Source of the DNA: Alphaproteobacteria bacterium
GTDB lineage: Bacteria; Pseudomonadota; Alphaproteobacteria; Reyranellales; Reyranellaceae
DNA: 64,000 nucleotides
Direction of reading: 5' to 3'
NCBI GenBank assembly: GCA_019635875.1
Contig: JAHBYP010000009.1
Span: 124,001-188,000, forward strand
This document shows positions 48,570-59,670 of the stretch, piece by piece (position 1 is the stretch's first letter; each line of letters starts with the position of its first letter). The notes beneath the pieces were generated by a model. That model did not search any database. It saw only the letters and a list, made by a program, of their open reading frames with translations, and was not told the DNA's origin. Made by a program: the position numbers and the translations under genes.

Positions 48570-48592
48570 GGCCGCCCCTGATCGGGGCGGCC
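48570..48592 (-). terminator. Likely terminator of the tRNA-Leu transcript
   Basis: A 9-bp stem (GGCCGCCCC / GGGGCGGCC) with a 5-base loop lies 36 bp past the tRNA 3' end on the minus strand. It is followed by GCTTTGTTTG. Confidence 0.7.
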
Positions 48593-48627
48593 TCCTTGTC
48601 GCATCTTGCCGGTTACGAACGGATGAT

Positions 48628-48712
48628 TGGTGCGCCCGAGAAGACTCGAACTTCCACGGTGTTACCCGCCAGCACCTCAAGCTGGTGCGTCTACCAATTC
48701 CGCCACGGGCGC
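48628..48712 (-). tRNA. tRNA-Leu (anticodon GAG)
   Basis: The minus strand folds into a complete 85-base cloverleaf. The acceptor stem is GCGCCCG/CGGGCGC, the anticodon stem CCAGC/GCTGG with loop TTGAGGT gives anticodon GAG, a variable arm typical of type II tRNAs follows, the T-loop is GTTCGAGTC, and the 3' CCA is encoded. It reads CUU and CUC leucine codons. A hairpin terminator follows. Confidence 0.97.
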
Positions 48713-48837
48713 AAACACCGATCGGCCGGCCTGGATGCCCGGTCGGGCCTGTCGGCCAAACCGGCCGGGGAGATAGCAAATCGCCCCTCTGGAGGCAACG
48801 GTTTGACCGTCCCAGGCCGAAAGCCTATCTCACGGCC

Positions 48838-49533
48838 ATGGAATGGCGGGTCGAGGACCGGCTGGTGCCCTATCCCGAGGCCCTGGCGACGATGGAAGCC
48901 CGGGTGGCGGCGATCCGCGCCGGCACGGCCGCCGAGCAGGTCTGGCTGCTGCAGCATCCCCCGCTCTATACCTCGGGGACCAGCGCCAGGACGGCCGACC
49001 TGCTGAGCCCCGATCGCTTCCCGGTCTACGCAGCCGGCCGCGGCGGGCAGTACACTTATCACGGCCCCGGCCAGCGCGTGGCCTATGCCATGATCGACCT
49101 GCGCCGGCGCCGCAGCGACGTGCGCCGCTATGTCCACGACCTCGAGGAATGGATCATCCGCGCCTTGGCCCGGTTCAACGTCACCGGCGAGCGCCGGTCG
49201 GACCGCATCGGCGTCTGGGTGGCGCGCCCGGACAAGCCGCCGATCCTGGCCCCTGATGGCACGACGCTGCCGGCCGAGGACAAGATCGCCGCCATCGGCG
49301 TGCGCGTGCGCCATTGGGTGGCCTTCCACGGCATCTCGATCAACGTCGACCCCGACCTCAGCCATTTCCAGGGCATCGTGCCCTGCGGCATCCAGGGCTA
49401 CGGCGTGACCTCGCTGGTCGATCTCGGCCTGCCCGTCACCATGGCCGATCTCGACGTCGCATTGCGCCAGGCGTTCGACGAGGTGTTCGGCCCGTCCGCA
49501 GCGAATTGTCAGGCGCCCGTCTTCATCCGATAG
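48838..49533 (+). CDS. lipB: Lipoyl(octanoyl) transferase
   Basis: The 231-residue enzyme begins [20 protein letters not shown] and has the LipB motifs [17 protein letters not shown] and [15 protein letters not shown]. The catalytic pair is the Lys in [14 protein letters not shown] and the Cys in [15 protein letters not shown]. It moves octanoate from ACP to lipoyl domains. The ATG at 48838 was chosen from the family N-terminus. The much longer open frame upstream is antisense to mgtE and maeB. Its 3' end overlaps the convergent ATC hydrolase gene by 25 bp. Confidence 0.95.
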   Translation: MEWRVEDRLVPYPEALATMEARVAAIRAGTAAEQVWLLQHPPLYTSGTSARTADLLSPDRFPVYAAGRGGQYTYHGPGQRVAYAMIDLRRRRSDVRRYVHDLEEWIIRALARFNVTGERRSDRIGVWVARPDKPPILAPDGTTLPAEDKIAAIGVRVRHWVAFHGISINVDPDLSHFQGIVPCGIQGYGVTSLVDLGLPVTMADLDVALRQAFDEVFGPSAANCQAPVFIR

Positions 49534-49994
49534 CGGAAATCGCAGTACGGCGCGCCCTTCATGATGGTCTGGGTGCGCGTGAACTCGATCTCCGGGCCGC
49601 CGACGTCGGCGATGTGGAAGTCGATCTCGCACAGCAGGATCGTGCCGAGATCGGGCTCGCCCAGCGCCTTGAAGAACTCGGCGTAGCGGCAACGCGTGAT
49701 GTTGTAGTCGCGCGCCTCGGCATCCTCGCGCAGCATGTCGCGCTCGACCGAGTCACCGATCCGCGGGCGCAGATCGGCCCAGATGGCGTCGAATCGCTGC
49801 TTCGGCCCGCCCGTTTCAGCCGCGCCGATGCGGTGATAGAGGCCCTTCGACCACTCGCGCAGCGCCCCGCCGACGAGGCGGTTGGCGCGCTCCGCGCCGA
49901 GCTCGGCCCGCAGCGTCTTGAGCACCGGCACCAGCACGCGCGCCTGCGCCTTCACCTCGTCCATCAGCGACACCTGGGATGCGATCTCGGTCAT
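49509..49994 (-). CDS. L-2-amino-thiazoline-4-carboxylate hydrolase-like protein
   Basis: The 161-residue protein has [20 protein letters not shown] and a C-terminal [12 protein letters not shown], the paired Cys blocks of the ATC-hydrolase family. In characterised pathways the enzyme opens 2-amino-thiazoline-4-carboxylate on the way to cysteine, but many relatives have unknown substrates. AGGAGG precedes the ATG. It closes a tight cluster with acylphosphatase and a TSUP transporter. Confidence 0.8.
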   Translation of the reverse strand: MTEIASQVSLMDEVKAQARVLVPVLKTLRAELGAERANRLVGGALREWSKGLYHRIGAAETGGPKQRFDAIWADLRPRIGDSVERDMLREDAEARDYNITRCRYAEFFKALGEPDLGTILLCEIDFHIADVGGPEIEFTRTQTIMKGAPYCDFRYRMKTGA

Positions 49995-50008
49995 GCCCGT
50001 CCTCCTGC

Positions 50009-50278
50009 TCAGAGCGTGGCGATTTCTCCAAAGCCGGGGCCTACCGTCTCGACGGCGTCCTCGACATCCACCGAATCGACCCGCGCCGCACGCGGGCCCC
50101 GGCGGCAGGCGAGGATGAAAAGGTTCAGCGCATCCTGCGGGCCGGTTGCGACGGCTTCGACCGAGCCGTCGCTGCGGTTGCGCACCCAGCCCTTCAGGCC
50201 GAGCGCCCGCGCCTGGCCGACCGCCCAGTAACGGAAGCCGACGCCCTGCACGCGGCCGCGGATGCGCAGCCTCTTCAT
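50009..50278 (-). CDS. acyP: Acylphosphatase
   Basis: The 89-residue protein has the full acylphosphatase signature GRVQGVGFRYWAVGQA, with the catalytic Arg, and GWVRNRSDGSVEAVATG, with the catalytic Asn. It hydrolyses acyl phosphates such as carbamoyl phosphate. It sits 13 bp after the TSUP gene and 14 bp before the ATC hydrolase gene. Confidence 0.95.
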   Translation of the reverse strand: MKRLRIRGRVQGVGFRYWAVGQARALGLKGWVRNRSDGSVEAVATGPQDALNLFILACRRGPRAARVDSVDVEDAVETVGPGFGEIATL

Positions 50279-50291
50279 GCCGCCCCTCCGG

Positions 50292-51044
50292 TCAGCCGGC
50301 GATCGCGCGCCAGCCGTTCTGCAGCGTAAGCACCACGCCGGAGGCCAGCAACAGGCCGAGCACGACGATGCGGAACGAGGCCGGCGGAATGTGTCGCGTG
50401 GCGATGGTGCCGATCCAGGCGCCGGCGATCAGGCAGGGCAGCATCCAGGCCCAGCGCCACAGCGTGGTGGAGCCGATGTAGCCGGCCCAGGCCACCATCC
50501 CCAGCGCTACGATCTGGCTGGCCGAGTTCAGGATGGTCATCAGGCCGCGGTGGCGCTGCTTGTCCCAGCCGCGCAGCACGCCCCATACCGCCGGCACCGC
50601 GCCGGTCAGCCCGGCCAGCCCGCCCATCACGCCGCCCACGGCGCCGATCGCGGCATCGGCCAGCTTGCCGCCGCCCTCGACGCGCAGGCGCGTGCCCATC
50701 GCCAGCTGGAACAGCGCATAGGCGATCAGCAGCAGGCCGAAGCTGAGCCGGAACAGGTCGAGGTCGGTGTGGGCGATCAGCCAGACGCCGAGCGGCAGAC
50801 AGACCAGCGAGGCGCCGAGCATGGGAAACAGCGTCGGCCAATCGACCGTGCGCCACACCGTGGGCACGGCGACGCACTGCGACACCACGGCGCCGAACAG
50901 CACCAGGGGCGTCAGCTCCGAAAGCGGGAACAGCCACACCCAGAAGGCGATCGACACCAGCGCGTAGGCAAATCCCGACAAGCCGGAGACGAAGGCGGCG
51001 ACGAAGGCCCCGGCGAGGAATACGGCGAGATCGGTTGGAGACAT
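50292..51044 (-). CDS. TSUP/TauE-SafE family membrane transporter
   Basis: The 250-residue protein has about eight membrane segments in two TauE/SafE halves (FVSGLSGFAYALVSIAFW, and GAVGGVMGGLAGLTGAVPAVWG in the second). The family exports sulfite, sulfoacetate or other organosulfonates. AGGA precedes the ATG. Its downstream partners include an ATC-hydrolase-like protein, which would fit sulfur metabolism, though this is inference. Confidence 0.85.
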   Translation of the reverse strand: MSPTDLAVFLAGAFVAAFVSGLSGFAYALVSIAFWVWLFPLSELTPLVLFGAVVSQCVAVPTVWRTVDWPTLFPMLGASLVCLPLGVWLIAHTDLDLFRLSFGLLLIAYALFQLAMGTRLRVEGGGKLADAAIGAVGGVMGGLAGLTGAVPAVWGVLRGWDKQRHRGLMTILNSASQIVALGMVAWAGYIGSTTLWRWAWMLPCLIAGAWIGTIATRHIPPASFRIVVLGLLLASGVVLTLQNGWRAIAG

Positions 51045-51054
51045 CTAGTCTTCC

Positions 51055-51103
51055 TGGGACCGCCGGCTCAAGGCAGGAGGCCGGCGGGACGCCGGCGGTC
51101 CCA
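51055..51103. repeat. Perfect 13-bp hairpin immediately after pccA
   Basis: TGGGACCGCCGGC at 51055-51067 and its exact reverse complement at 51091-51103 flank a 23-base loop. It begins directly at the pccA stop and ends just before the TSUP start. No T-run follows on the minus strand, so it is more likely a repeat element or an RNA-stabilising hairpin than a simple terminator. Confidence 0.7.
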
Positions 51104-53175
<2,072 letters not shown>

Positions 53176-53176
<1 letters not shown>

Positions 53177-55263
53177 CAAACCGGATTGGGCTGAACGGGC
53201 AGGTCGAGCGCGCGCACCACGAAGGCCAGGCGCTCGGCGACCTCGATCAGGATCTTGTAGCGACCGGAGGCGCCGCCATGGCCGGCCTCCATCTCGGTGT
53301 GCAACAGCAGCACGTTGTCGTCGGCCTTGGTGGCGCGCAGCTTGGCCACCCATTTCGCCGGTTCCCAGTACGTCACGCGAGGATCGTGCAACCCTGCCGA
53401 CACCAGCGTCGGCGGATAGGCCTGCGCCTCGACGTTGTCGTAGGGGCTGTAGGTCTTCATGTAGTCATAGAATTCCGGCTCGGCCGGATTGCCCCACTCG
53501 ACGAATTCGGGCGGCGTCAGCGGCAGGGTCGCATCGAGCATGGTCGACAGCACGTCGACGAAGGGCACCATCGCCAGCACCGCGCCGAAGAGATCGGGCC
53601 GCATGTTGGCCACGGCGCCCATCAGCATGCCGCCCGCGCTGCCGCCCATCGCCGCGATACGGCCGGACGCGGTGCGCCTGTTCTCGACCAGGTATTCGGC
53701 GCAGGCGATGAAGTCGTCGAAGGTGTTGCGCTTGTTCAGCAGCTTGCCGGTCTCGTACCAGGCGCGCCCCATCTCCTGCCCGCCCCTGATATGGGCGATC
53801 GCCCAGGCCATGCCGCGGCGCAGGAAGGGAATGCGGTTGGCCGAGAAGCCGGCGTCCATCGAGGCGCCGTAGGAGCCGTAGCCATACAGCAGCAGCGGCG
53901 CCTCGCCGTGCTGCGGCGTATCGCGGTGGCGCACGAGCGAAATCGGCACCTTCACGCCGTCCTTCGCCGTCGCCCACAGGCGCTCGACGACATAGGCCGA
54001 CGGGTCGTGGCCCGGAACCCGGGTCTCCTGCACGACGTCGAGGCGCGAGGCCGCGACGTGATAGTCGTACCAGGTGCGGGGCCGCGCCGGCGATTCGTAG
54101 ACCAGGCGCAGAGTCGGCCGATCCCATTGATGGCCGCCCATCGCCGAAACCGTGAAGGCCGGATCGGGGAACGTCACCACGCGGCCGCCGGCGGCGCTGT
54201 CGTGCCCGCCGGGCACGACGCGCACGCGCTTGAGGCCCTCGGCGCGCTCGACCATCCACCAGAAATCGCGCGCCGCGCCATGCCCGGCGATGAAGACGTC
54301 GTCGGAGGGCGGTACGACCTCGCGCCAGTTGGCCTCGATAGGCTCGGACAGCGGCGCACGAACGATGCGGAAGTTCAGGTGCCTGTCGTTGGTGCGGATC
54401 AGCAGCTCCTCGCCGCGATCCGCAACGTCGTATTCGTGATCGGCGCGGCGCGGCAGGATCAGGCGCGGCGGCCGCGTCGGATCGTCGAGCGGAATCAGCC
54501 GCGTCTCGCTGCTGTTCTTGGCCGCCGATTCGATCATCAGGAATCGGCCGGACGCGCTCTCGCCGATGCCAAGGAAGAAGGTTGGATCCGCTTCCTCGTA
54601 GATGATCGGATCCTCGTCCGTCGCCCCGCGCTCGTGGCGGTGCAGCCAGCGCGGCCGCTGCTTTTCGTCCTGGCGGATGTAGAAGAGCGAGCGCGAATCG
54701 CTCGACCAGCCAAGGCCCGGCGAGCACTCGACCTTCAAGGTCTCGGCATCGATTCCCGTGTCGAGATCGCGGATCCGCAGCCGCAGGCGTTCCGAACCAT
54801 CACGATCGTCGAGGATGGCCAGCCAGCGATGATCGGGCGAGACCGCCCAGTCGCGAACGGCATAGAACGACTGCCCTGCCCCCTCGACATTGGCGTCGAG
54901 GAAGACCTGCTCGGGATCGCCGGGCGTCGCACGGCGATACCACAGCGGATACTCCTTGCCCGGCACGAAGCGGTGGCCGTACCAGCGGCCGTGCAGCCAC
55001 TCCTGCGGCGCGCTGTCGTCGGGGATCACCAGCGCCTTGAATTCCTCCAGCAGCGCCGGCCGGATGTCGCCCGCGCCGCCCAGCACCGTGTCGCAGTAAG
55101 CGTTCTCGGCGCGCAGATAGGACAGCACCCGCTCGTCCTTGACGTCGGGGTAGCCGGGATCGCGCAGCCAGTGCCATGGATCGTCGCGCCCGTCGGCGTG
55201 GCGATGCCGCACGCGTGCCGCCAGCGGCGGCGGCGCGAAGGCGGACTGGCGAAAGGTCTTCAC
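53176..55263 (-). CDS. S9 family peptidase, oligopeptidase B-like
   Basis: The 695-residue serine peptidase has an N-terminal beta-propeller and a C-terminal alpha/beta-hydrolase domain. The nucleophile lies in [14 protein letters not shown], with [17 protein letters not shown] and the C-terminal [12 protein letters not shown] His as further markers. Oligopeptidase B cleaves short peptides after basic residues. The GTG start overlaps the pccB stop by 4 bp, and its stop overlaps the pccA start, so it is translated between the two carboxylase subunits. Confidence 0.93.
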
Positions 55264-56792
55264 AGCGGGATGTTGCCGTGCTTGCGCCAGGGGTTGTCGA
55301 GCTTCTTGCTCTTAAGCAGCTCCAGCGCCCGGCACACACGGCGGCGCGTGCCGTGCGGCATGATGACGTCGTCGATGAAGCCGCGATTGGCCGCCACGAA
55401 AGGATTGGCGAACTTCTCGCGGTACTCCTTCTCGCGCGCAGCGAGCTTGGCGGCATCGCCGATGTCGGAACGGAAGATGATCTCGACTGCGCCCTTGGCG
55501 CCCATGACCGCGATCTCGGCGCCCGGCCAGGCGTAGTTCATGTCGCCACGCAAATGCTTGGACGCCATGACGTCGTAGGCGCCGCCATAGGCCTTGCGCG
55601 TGATCACCGTGACCTTCGGCACCGTGGCCTCGGCGTAGGCGTACAGAAGCTTGGCGCCGTGCTTGATGATGCCGCCGAATTCCTGCGCCGTGCCCGGCAG
55701 GAAGCCCGGCACGTCGACGAAGGTGACGATCGGGATGTTGAAGGCGTCGCAGAAGCGCACGAAGCGGGCGGCCTTCTTCGAGGAATCGATGTCGAGGCAG
55801 CCGGCCAACACCATCGGCTGGTTGGCGACGAAGCCGACCGTGTCGCCGTTCATGCGCCCCAGGCCGATGACGATGTTGCCGGCGTAGTCGGCCTGCAGCT
55901 CGAAGAAGTCGCCCTCGTCGCAGACCTTCAGGATCAGCTCCTTGATGTCGTAGGGCTTGTTCGGGTTGGCCGGCACCAGCGTGTCGAGCGAGGGATCGTC
56001 GCGCATCGAATCGTCCGCGGTCGGCCGGTGCGGCGCCTTCTCGCGGTTGTTCAGCGGCAGGAAGTCGTAGAAGCGGCGCAGCTGCAGCAACGTCTCGATG
56101 TCGTTCTCGAAGGCGAGGTCGGCGACGCCGGATTTCGTGGTGTGGGTGATCGCGCCGCCCAGCTCCTCCTGGGTCACCGTCTCGTGCGTCACGGTCTTCA
56201 CCACGTCGGGGCCGGTGACGAACATGTAGGAGCTGTCCTTCACCATGAAGATGAAGTCGGTCATGGCCGGCGAATAGACCGCGCCGCCGGCGCACGGGCC
56301 CATCACCACCGAAATCTGCGGAATGACGCCCGAGGCCATGACGTTGCGCTGGAACACATCGGCATAGCCCGCCAGCGAGTCGACGCCCTCCTGGATGCGC
56401 GCGCCGCCGGAATCATTGAGCCCGATCACCGGCAGGCCGTTCTTCATCGCCGTGTCCATGACCTTGCAGATCTTGCCGGCATGGGCGGCCGACAGCGCGC
56501 CACCGAACACCGTGAAGTCCTGGCTGAACACCATCACCGGCCGGCCATTGATCTTGCCGTGGCCGGTGATCACGCCGTCGCCGGGGATGCGGTTCTCGGC
56601 CATGCCGAAATCGGTACTGTCGTGCTCGACGAACATGTCGAACTCCTCGAAGGAGCCCTCGTCGAGCAGGACCTCCAGCCGCTCGCGCGCCGTCAGCTTG
56701 CCCTTGGCGTGCTGCGCCTCGATGCGGCGCTCACCGCCGCCCAAGCGCGCCGCGGCCCGCTTCTTCTCGAGCACCTGGAGGTTTTCCAGCAT
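55260..56792 (-). CDS. pccB: Propionyl-CoA carboxylase beta subunit
   Basis: The 510-residue carboxyltransferase has [19 protein letters not shown] and [19 protein letters not shown] in the N-terminal half, and [20 protein letters not shown] with [16 protein letters not shown] in the C-terminal half. These are the crotonase-like CoA- and biotin-binding blocks of PccB. It transfers carboxylate to propionyl-CoA, giving methylmalonyl-CoA. The ATG at 56792 was preferred over 56837. It is the first gene of the pccB, peptidase, pccA series. Confidence 0.95.
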   Translation of the reverse strand: MLENLQVLEKKRAAARLGGGERRIEAQHAKGKLTARERLEVLLDEGSFEEFDMFVEHDSTDFGMAENRIPGDGVITGHGKINGRPVMVFSQDFTVFGGALSAAHAGKICKVMDTAMKNGLPVIGLNDSGGARIQEGVDSLAGYADVFQRNVMASGVIPQISVVMGPCAGGAVYSPAMTDFIFMVKDSSYMFVTGPDVVKTVTHETVTQEELGGAITHTTKSGVADLAFENDIETLLQLRRFYDFLPLNNREKAPHRPTADDSMRDDPSLDTLVPANPNKPYDIKELILKVCDEGDFFELQADYAGNIVIGLGRMNGDTVGFVANQPMVLAGCLDIDSSKKAARFVRFCDAFNIPIVTFVDVPGFLPGTAQEFGGIIKHGAKLLYAYAEATVPKVTVITRKAYGGAYDVMASKHLRGDMNYAWPGAEIAVMGAKGAVEIIFRSDIGDAAKLAAREKEYREKFANPFVAANRGFIDDVIMPHGTRRRVCRALELLKSKKLDNPWRKHGNIPL

Positions 56793-56946
56793 GAGCGATC
56801 CCCGATCCTTCGGCCTTGCGCAGGTCACCCAAGGCACACGCTATGCCATTGGCCGCCCGACGAAAAACGCCTGCCCATAGCACCGCCTTCCGCGAAGCGC
56901 CAGCCGCGCGCGACCGCCCTGCGGACGCCCGCCTGCCCGCTGTGGC

Positions 56947-58143
56947 ATGCTACCCGACATGCACGTTCTTGCGCTCATCGCTGCCCTGTTGTTCGCCCTC
57001 GGTGCCGCCCTGCGGATGGGCACCGACCTGTCCGCCATCTTTCTGCGCTACGCGGCGATGACCCCGCTTTCCGAACCGCCGTGGCTGGCACAGACGGTCG
57101 CATCCCTGCTTGTTGCCGGTGCACTGGTCGGCCTGCCGCTGCAAATCCGCATCGCGGCTGACCGATCCGACCAGGCACGGCCAAAGCTGTTCGCCGGCGC
57201 GGGCGCGCTGGTCTCCGTCGTGATCATCATTCTGTCGCTTGTCGTGATCGGCCTGCATGGCGACCTGCCGATGCTGCAGATGATCGTGCTGCGGCAGGGG
57301 TTGGACATGGGCGGGCAACTCGGCGCCATGCCGGTTCTGCTGATGCTGAGCGGCATGGCGGCGATCGCCGGGCGTCTGGCGCCGAGCGCCGGTGCGCTGC
57401 TGGCGGCGCCGCTGATCATGCTGGGTGCCATGGCGCTGACCCTCGAGGTCAGCATCGTCGGCGCGGCGCTCACCGCGATGCTGTTCCTGCTGCTGTGCGC
57501 CGCCGCCCTGCTGCCGGCCGCGATCCTCGGTCGCCGCCCGGCACTGGCGGTCTGGCCGATCGCCGCCGTCAGCGTCTCGGCATTCGGGCTGATCCTGCAT
57601 CCCGGCCTGCTCACGCCCGGCGAGCTGACGGCGCTGCTGGCGACGGCCGCCATCGTGGTCGGCGCCACTGGTCTTGTCGGCGCGAGCCCCGAACGGCGCC
57701 GCGCTTGGCTCGAGCGTGCCGCGGGCGAGCTTGGCGCCATTGTCCTGGCGCTCGCGGCGCTCAATCTCATGAGCTTCCTGATCACGGCGGTGCCCTGGAT
57801 CGTCGACGGCAAGCGGGCGCTGGCGGGCGTGACGCCGGCGATGATGCTGGCCGGGACCTTCATCGCCTACATCGTCGTCGCGGCCTTCACCGGACCGCTG
57901 ACCGGCGTGGCCGTGGTGCTGATCATGATATCGGCGACCTACGGCGCCGGCGTACCGGCCGACATCCTGGTCGTCGGGCTGGCGATCGCCGCCCTGCAGA
58001 ACATGGTCGGGCGCGGCACGGCGCGGCAGTCGCCGCAGGGCGAAGCGGTCGCCCTGCCCGCACGACAGGCGGGATGGACCCAGACACTGATCATCTTCAT
58101 CGTGATGGCGCTTGGCGCCGCCATAGTCCTGGGCTGGATCTGA
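56947..58143 (+). CDS. Multi-span membrane protein, distantly TRAP large-permease-like
   Basis: The 398-residue protein has about ten to twelve membrane segments. The C-terminal third (AGVTPAMMLAGTFIAYIV, FTGPLTGVAVVLIMI, GVPADILVVGLAIAALQ) resembles the corresponding part of DctM-type TRAP permeases, with the intramembrane polar GP region. The N-terminal part shows no clear match. No periplasmic binding protein is adjacent. A start at MHVLALI (56959) is also possible. The function is not assigned. Confidence 0.75.
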   Translation: MLPDMHVLALIAALLFALGAALRMGTDLSAIFLRYAAMTPLSEPPWLAQTVASLLVAGALVGLPLQIRIAADRSDQARPKLFAGAGALVSVVIIILSLVVIGLHGDLPMLQMIVLRQGLDMGGQLGAMPVLLMLSGMAAIAGRLAPSAGALLAAPLIMLGAMALTLEVSIVGAALTAMLFLLLCAAALLPAAILGRRPALAVWPIAAVSVSAFGLILHPGLLTPGELTALLATAAIVVGATGLVGASPERRRAWLERAAGELGAIVLALAALNLMSFLITAVPWIVDGKRALAGVTPAMMLAGTFIAYIVVAAFTGPLTGVAVVLIMISATYGAGVPADILVVGLAIAALQNMVGRGTARQSPQGEAVALPARQAGWTQTLIIFIVMALGAAIVLGWI

Positions 58144-58145
58144 GG

Positions 58146-58973
58146 TCAGCGCGCCCGGTAGACGCAGTTCCAGACGTGCGCGCGCATGAAGGCGTCGAGC
58201 GCCGAGCGGCTGCCATTGAACGCATTGCGGTCGATCGGCTTGCCGTCGATGCGCGATTCCGGCAGCAGCGCGGTCGCCGAGCGATCACCGTCGGTGTACT
58301 GCCACAGCGCGAAGCTGCGCCACGGCAGACCGTCGAGCCGCGGACCCGAACCGTCACGCAGCAGGCCGCCGCCCTCGGCCCGCAGGCTGGCGATCCAAAG
58401 CGGCTGGCTGCCAAGCAACTCCCAGAGACCCGGCCGCTCGGCGATGTCGCCCCGTCGATCCTTCAGGAAGTTCTCGTAGCTGTAGACCAGGATGGGCCTG
58501 CCGGTGCGCGCGATGACGCGGCGGATGAAGCCGCCCAGCTCGACGGCAGGCATGAAATTGTCCGGGTCGCTGCTGGTGGGCTCCCAGTCGACGGCCAGCA
58601 GAATGCGCCGACTGGCCGACGGCAGGCGCTCGCAAGCCGCCTTCACGACCTTGAGGAAATCGTCGGCCTGCTGACTGCCGGTGCCGGTGCGGGTGCCGAC
58701 GTGGTAGGCGCCGAGCCCGAGCCCGTGCGCCGCCGCCTGCGCCAGCCGCTCCTCGAAGCGGAAGTCGGCGTCGCTGAAATTGCCGACATCGAGCCCGATG
58801 GTGGCGCGGTGGATGATGATCGACACGGCATGCCGCGTCCGCATGCGCGCGTCGATCGTCACTTCGTTGTGGCTCGACAGATCGATGACGCTGGTCGTGA
58901 GTTGCTGCGCCGGCGCCTCGCCCGGCGCGAGGAAGCCCACGGCCAGCGCCAGGGCCCTAACGCAACCGCGCAT
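58146..58973 (-). CDS. Exported GH25-like glycoside hydrolase (lysozyme fold)
   Basis: The 275-residue protein has a signal peptide (MRGCVRALALAVGFLAPGEA, residues 1-20) and a GH25-type TIM barrel. It starts SVIDLSSHNE, continues with GLGLGAYHVGTRTG and ILLAVDWEP (Asp129 and Glu131 as likely catalytic acids), and ends LWQYTDGDR. GH25 enzymes cut peptidoglycan glycan strands. Its 5' end overlaps the ATP12 gene by 17 bp, so it ends the AsmA, ATP12 and GH25 operon. It is convergent with the membrane-protein gene, 2 bp apart. Confidence 0.85.
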   Translation of the reverse strand: MRGCVRALALAVGFLAPGEAPAQQLTTSVIDLSSHNEVTIDARMRTRHAVSIIIHRATIGLDVGNFSDADFRFEERLAQAAAHGLGLGAYHVGTRTGTGSQQADDFLKVVKAACERLPSASRRILLAVDWEPTSSDPDNFMPAVELGGFIRRVIARTGRPILVYSYENFLKDRRGDIAERPGLWELLGSQPLWIASLRAEGGGLLRDGSGPRLDGLPWRSFALWQYTDGDRSATALLPESRIDGKPIDRNAFNGSRSALDAFMRAHVWNCVYRAR

Positions 58974-59670
58974 CGTCCAGCAACTCGAGGAAACGCGCAG
59001 CGGCCTGGATGTCGGCGCGCAGGCGCTGATGACGCGATGTCGCTTCGGCATCGGCACCCCAGCGCTCGATCTCGAACAAGGCATCGAGCTCGGCGGCTTC
59101 GAACGCCGCGGCGCCGTCGAGGCGCCGGTCCGAGACGGCGAGCGCCAGCACGACCGAACCCATCCAGGTCGTGAGGTTGTAGAGCGCCGCCAGCGCAAGG
59201 TCGCCATGCGCGGCCACCGCCTGGCGGACGCAGTCGATCGCATCAGGCGACTGCGTGCGCAGCATCACGCCCGACGCCGGCTCCAGCCGTGCATCGTGGC
59301 GTTCACCGAGCCATGACAGCAGCGGATCCCAGACCTTGCACTGCCGAGTCACCAGCGAATCCGGGTCGGTGGCGCGATAGCACAGCAGGTCGGAACCGGC
59401 GTACTTGGTGGTGTCGGCAATGACCTTGTCGCGCTGCCCCGGCACGCGCTCCAACCCGGTCGCCGCCAATCGCATCAGCGGCATCTGCAAGGGCTTGATC
59501 TCGCCTCCCGCGGGCTGCGCCTGCCACTCCTCGGCGATGGCGCGCGCCAGATCCTGCTTCGGCACGACGATCGGCGTGCCACCGGGTGCACGGATCGGCT
59601 TGCCGTCGAGGCGTATGTCGAAGCCACCGTCGACTGCCGACGCGCTGGCCGTGGAGTAGAATCGCTTCAT
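58957..59670 (-). CDS. ATP12 family F1-ATPase assembly chaperone
   Basis: The 237-residue protein has the ATP12 pattern: FDIRLDGKPIRAPGGTP, LARAIAEEWQAQ, DTTKYAGSDLLCYRA and WMGSVVLALAV. In mitochondria ATP12 protects the alpha subunit during F1 assembly, and homologues are typical of alphaproteobacteria. The ATG overlaps the AsmA stop by 4 bp. No atp genes are in the window. Confidence 0.93.
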   Translation of the reverse strand: MKRFYSTASASAVDGGFDIRLDGKPIRAPGGTPIVVPKQDLARAIAEEWQAQPAGGEIKPLQMPLMRLAATGLERVPGQRDKVIADTTKYAGSDLLCYRATDPDSLVTRQCKVWDPLLSWLGERHDARLEPASGVMLRTQSPDAIDCVRQAVAAHGDLALAALYNLTTWMGSVVLALAVSDRRLDGAAAFEAAELDALFEIERWGADAEATSRHQRLRADIQAAARFLELLDDARLR

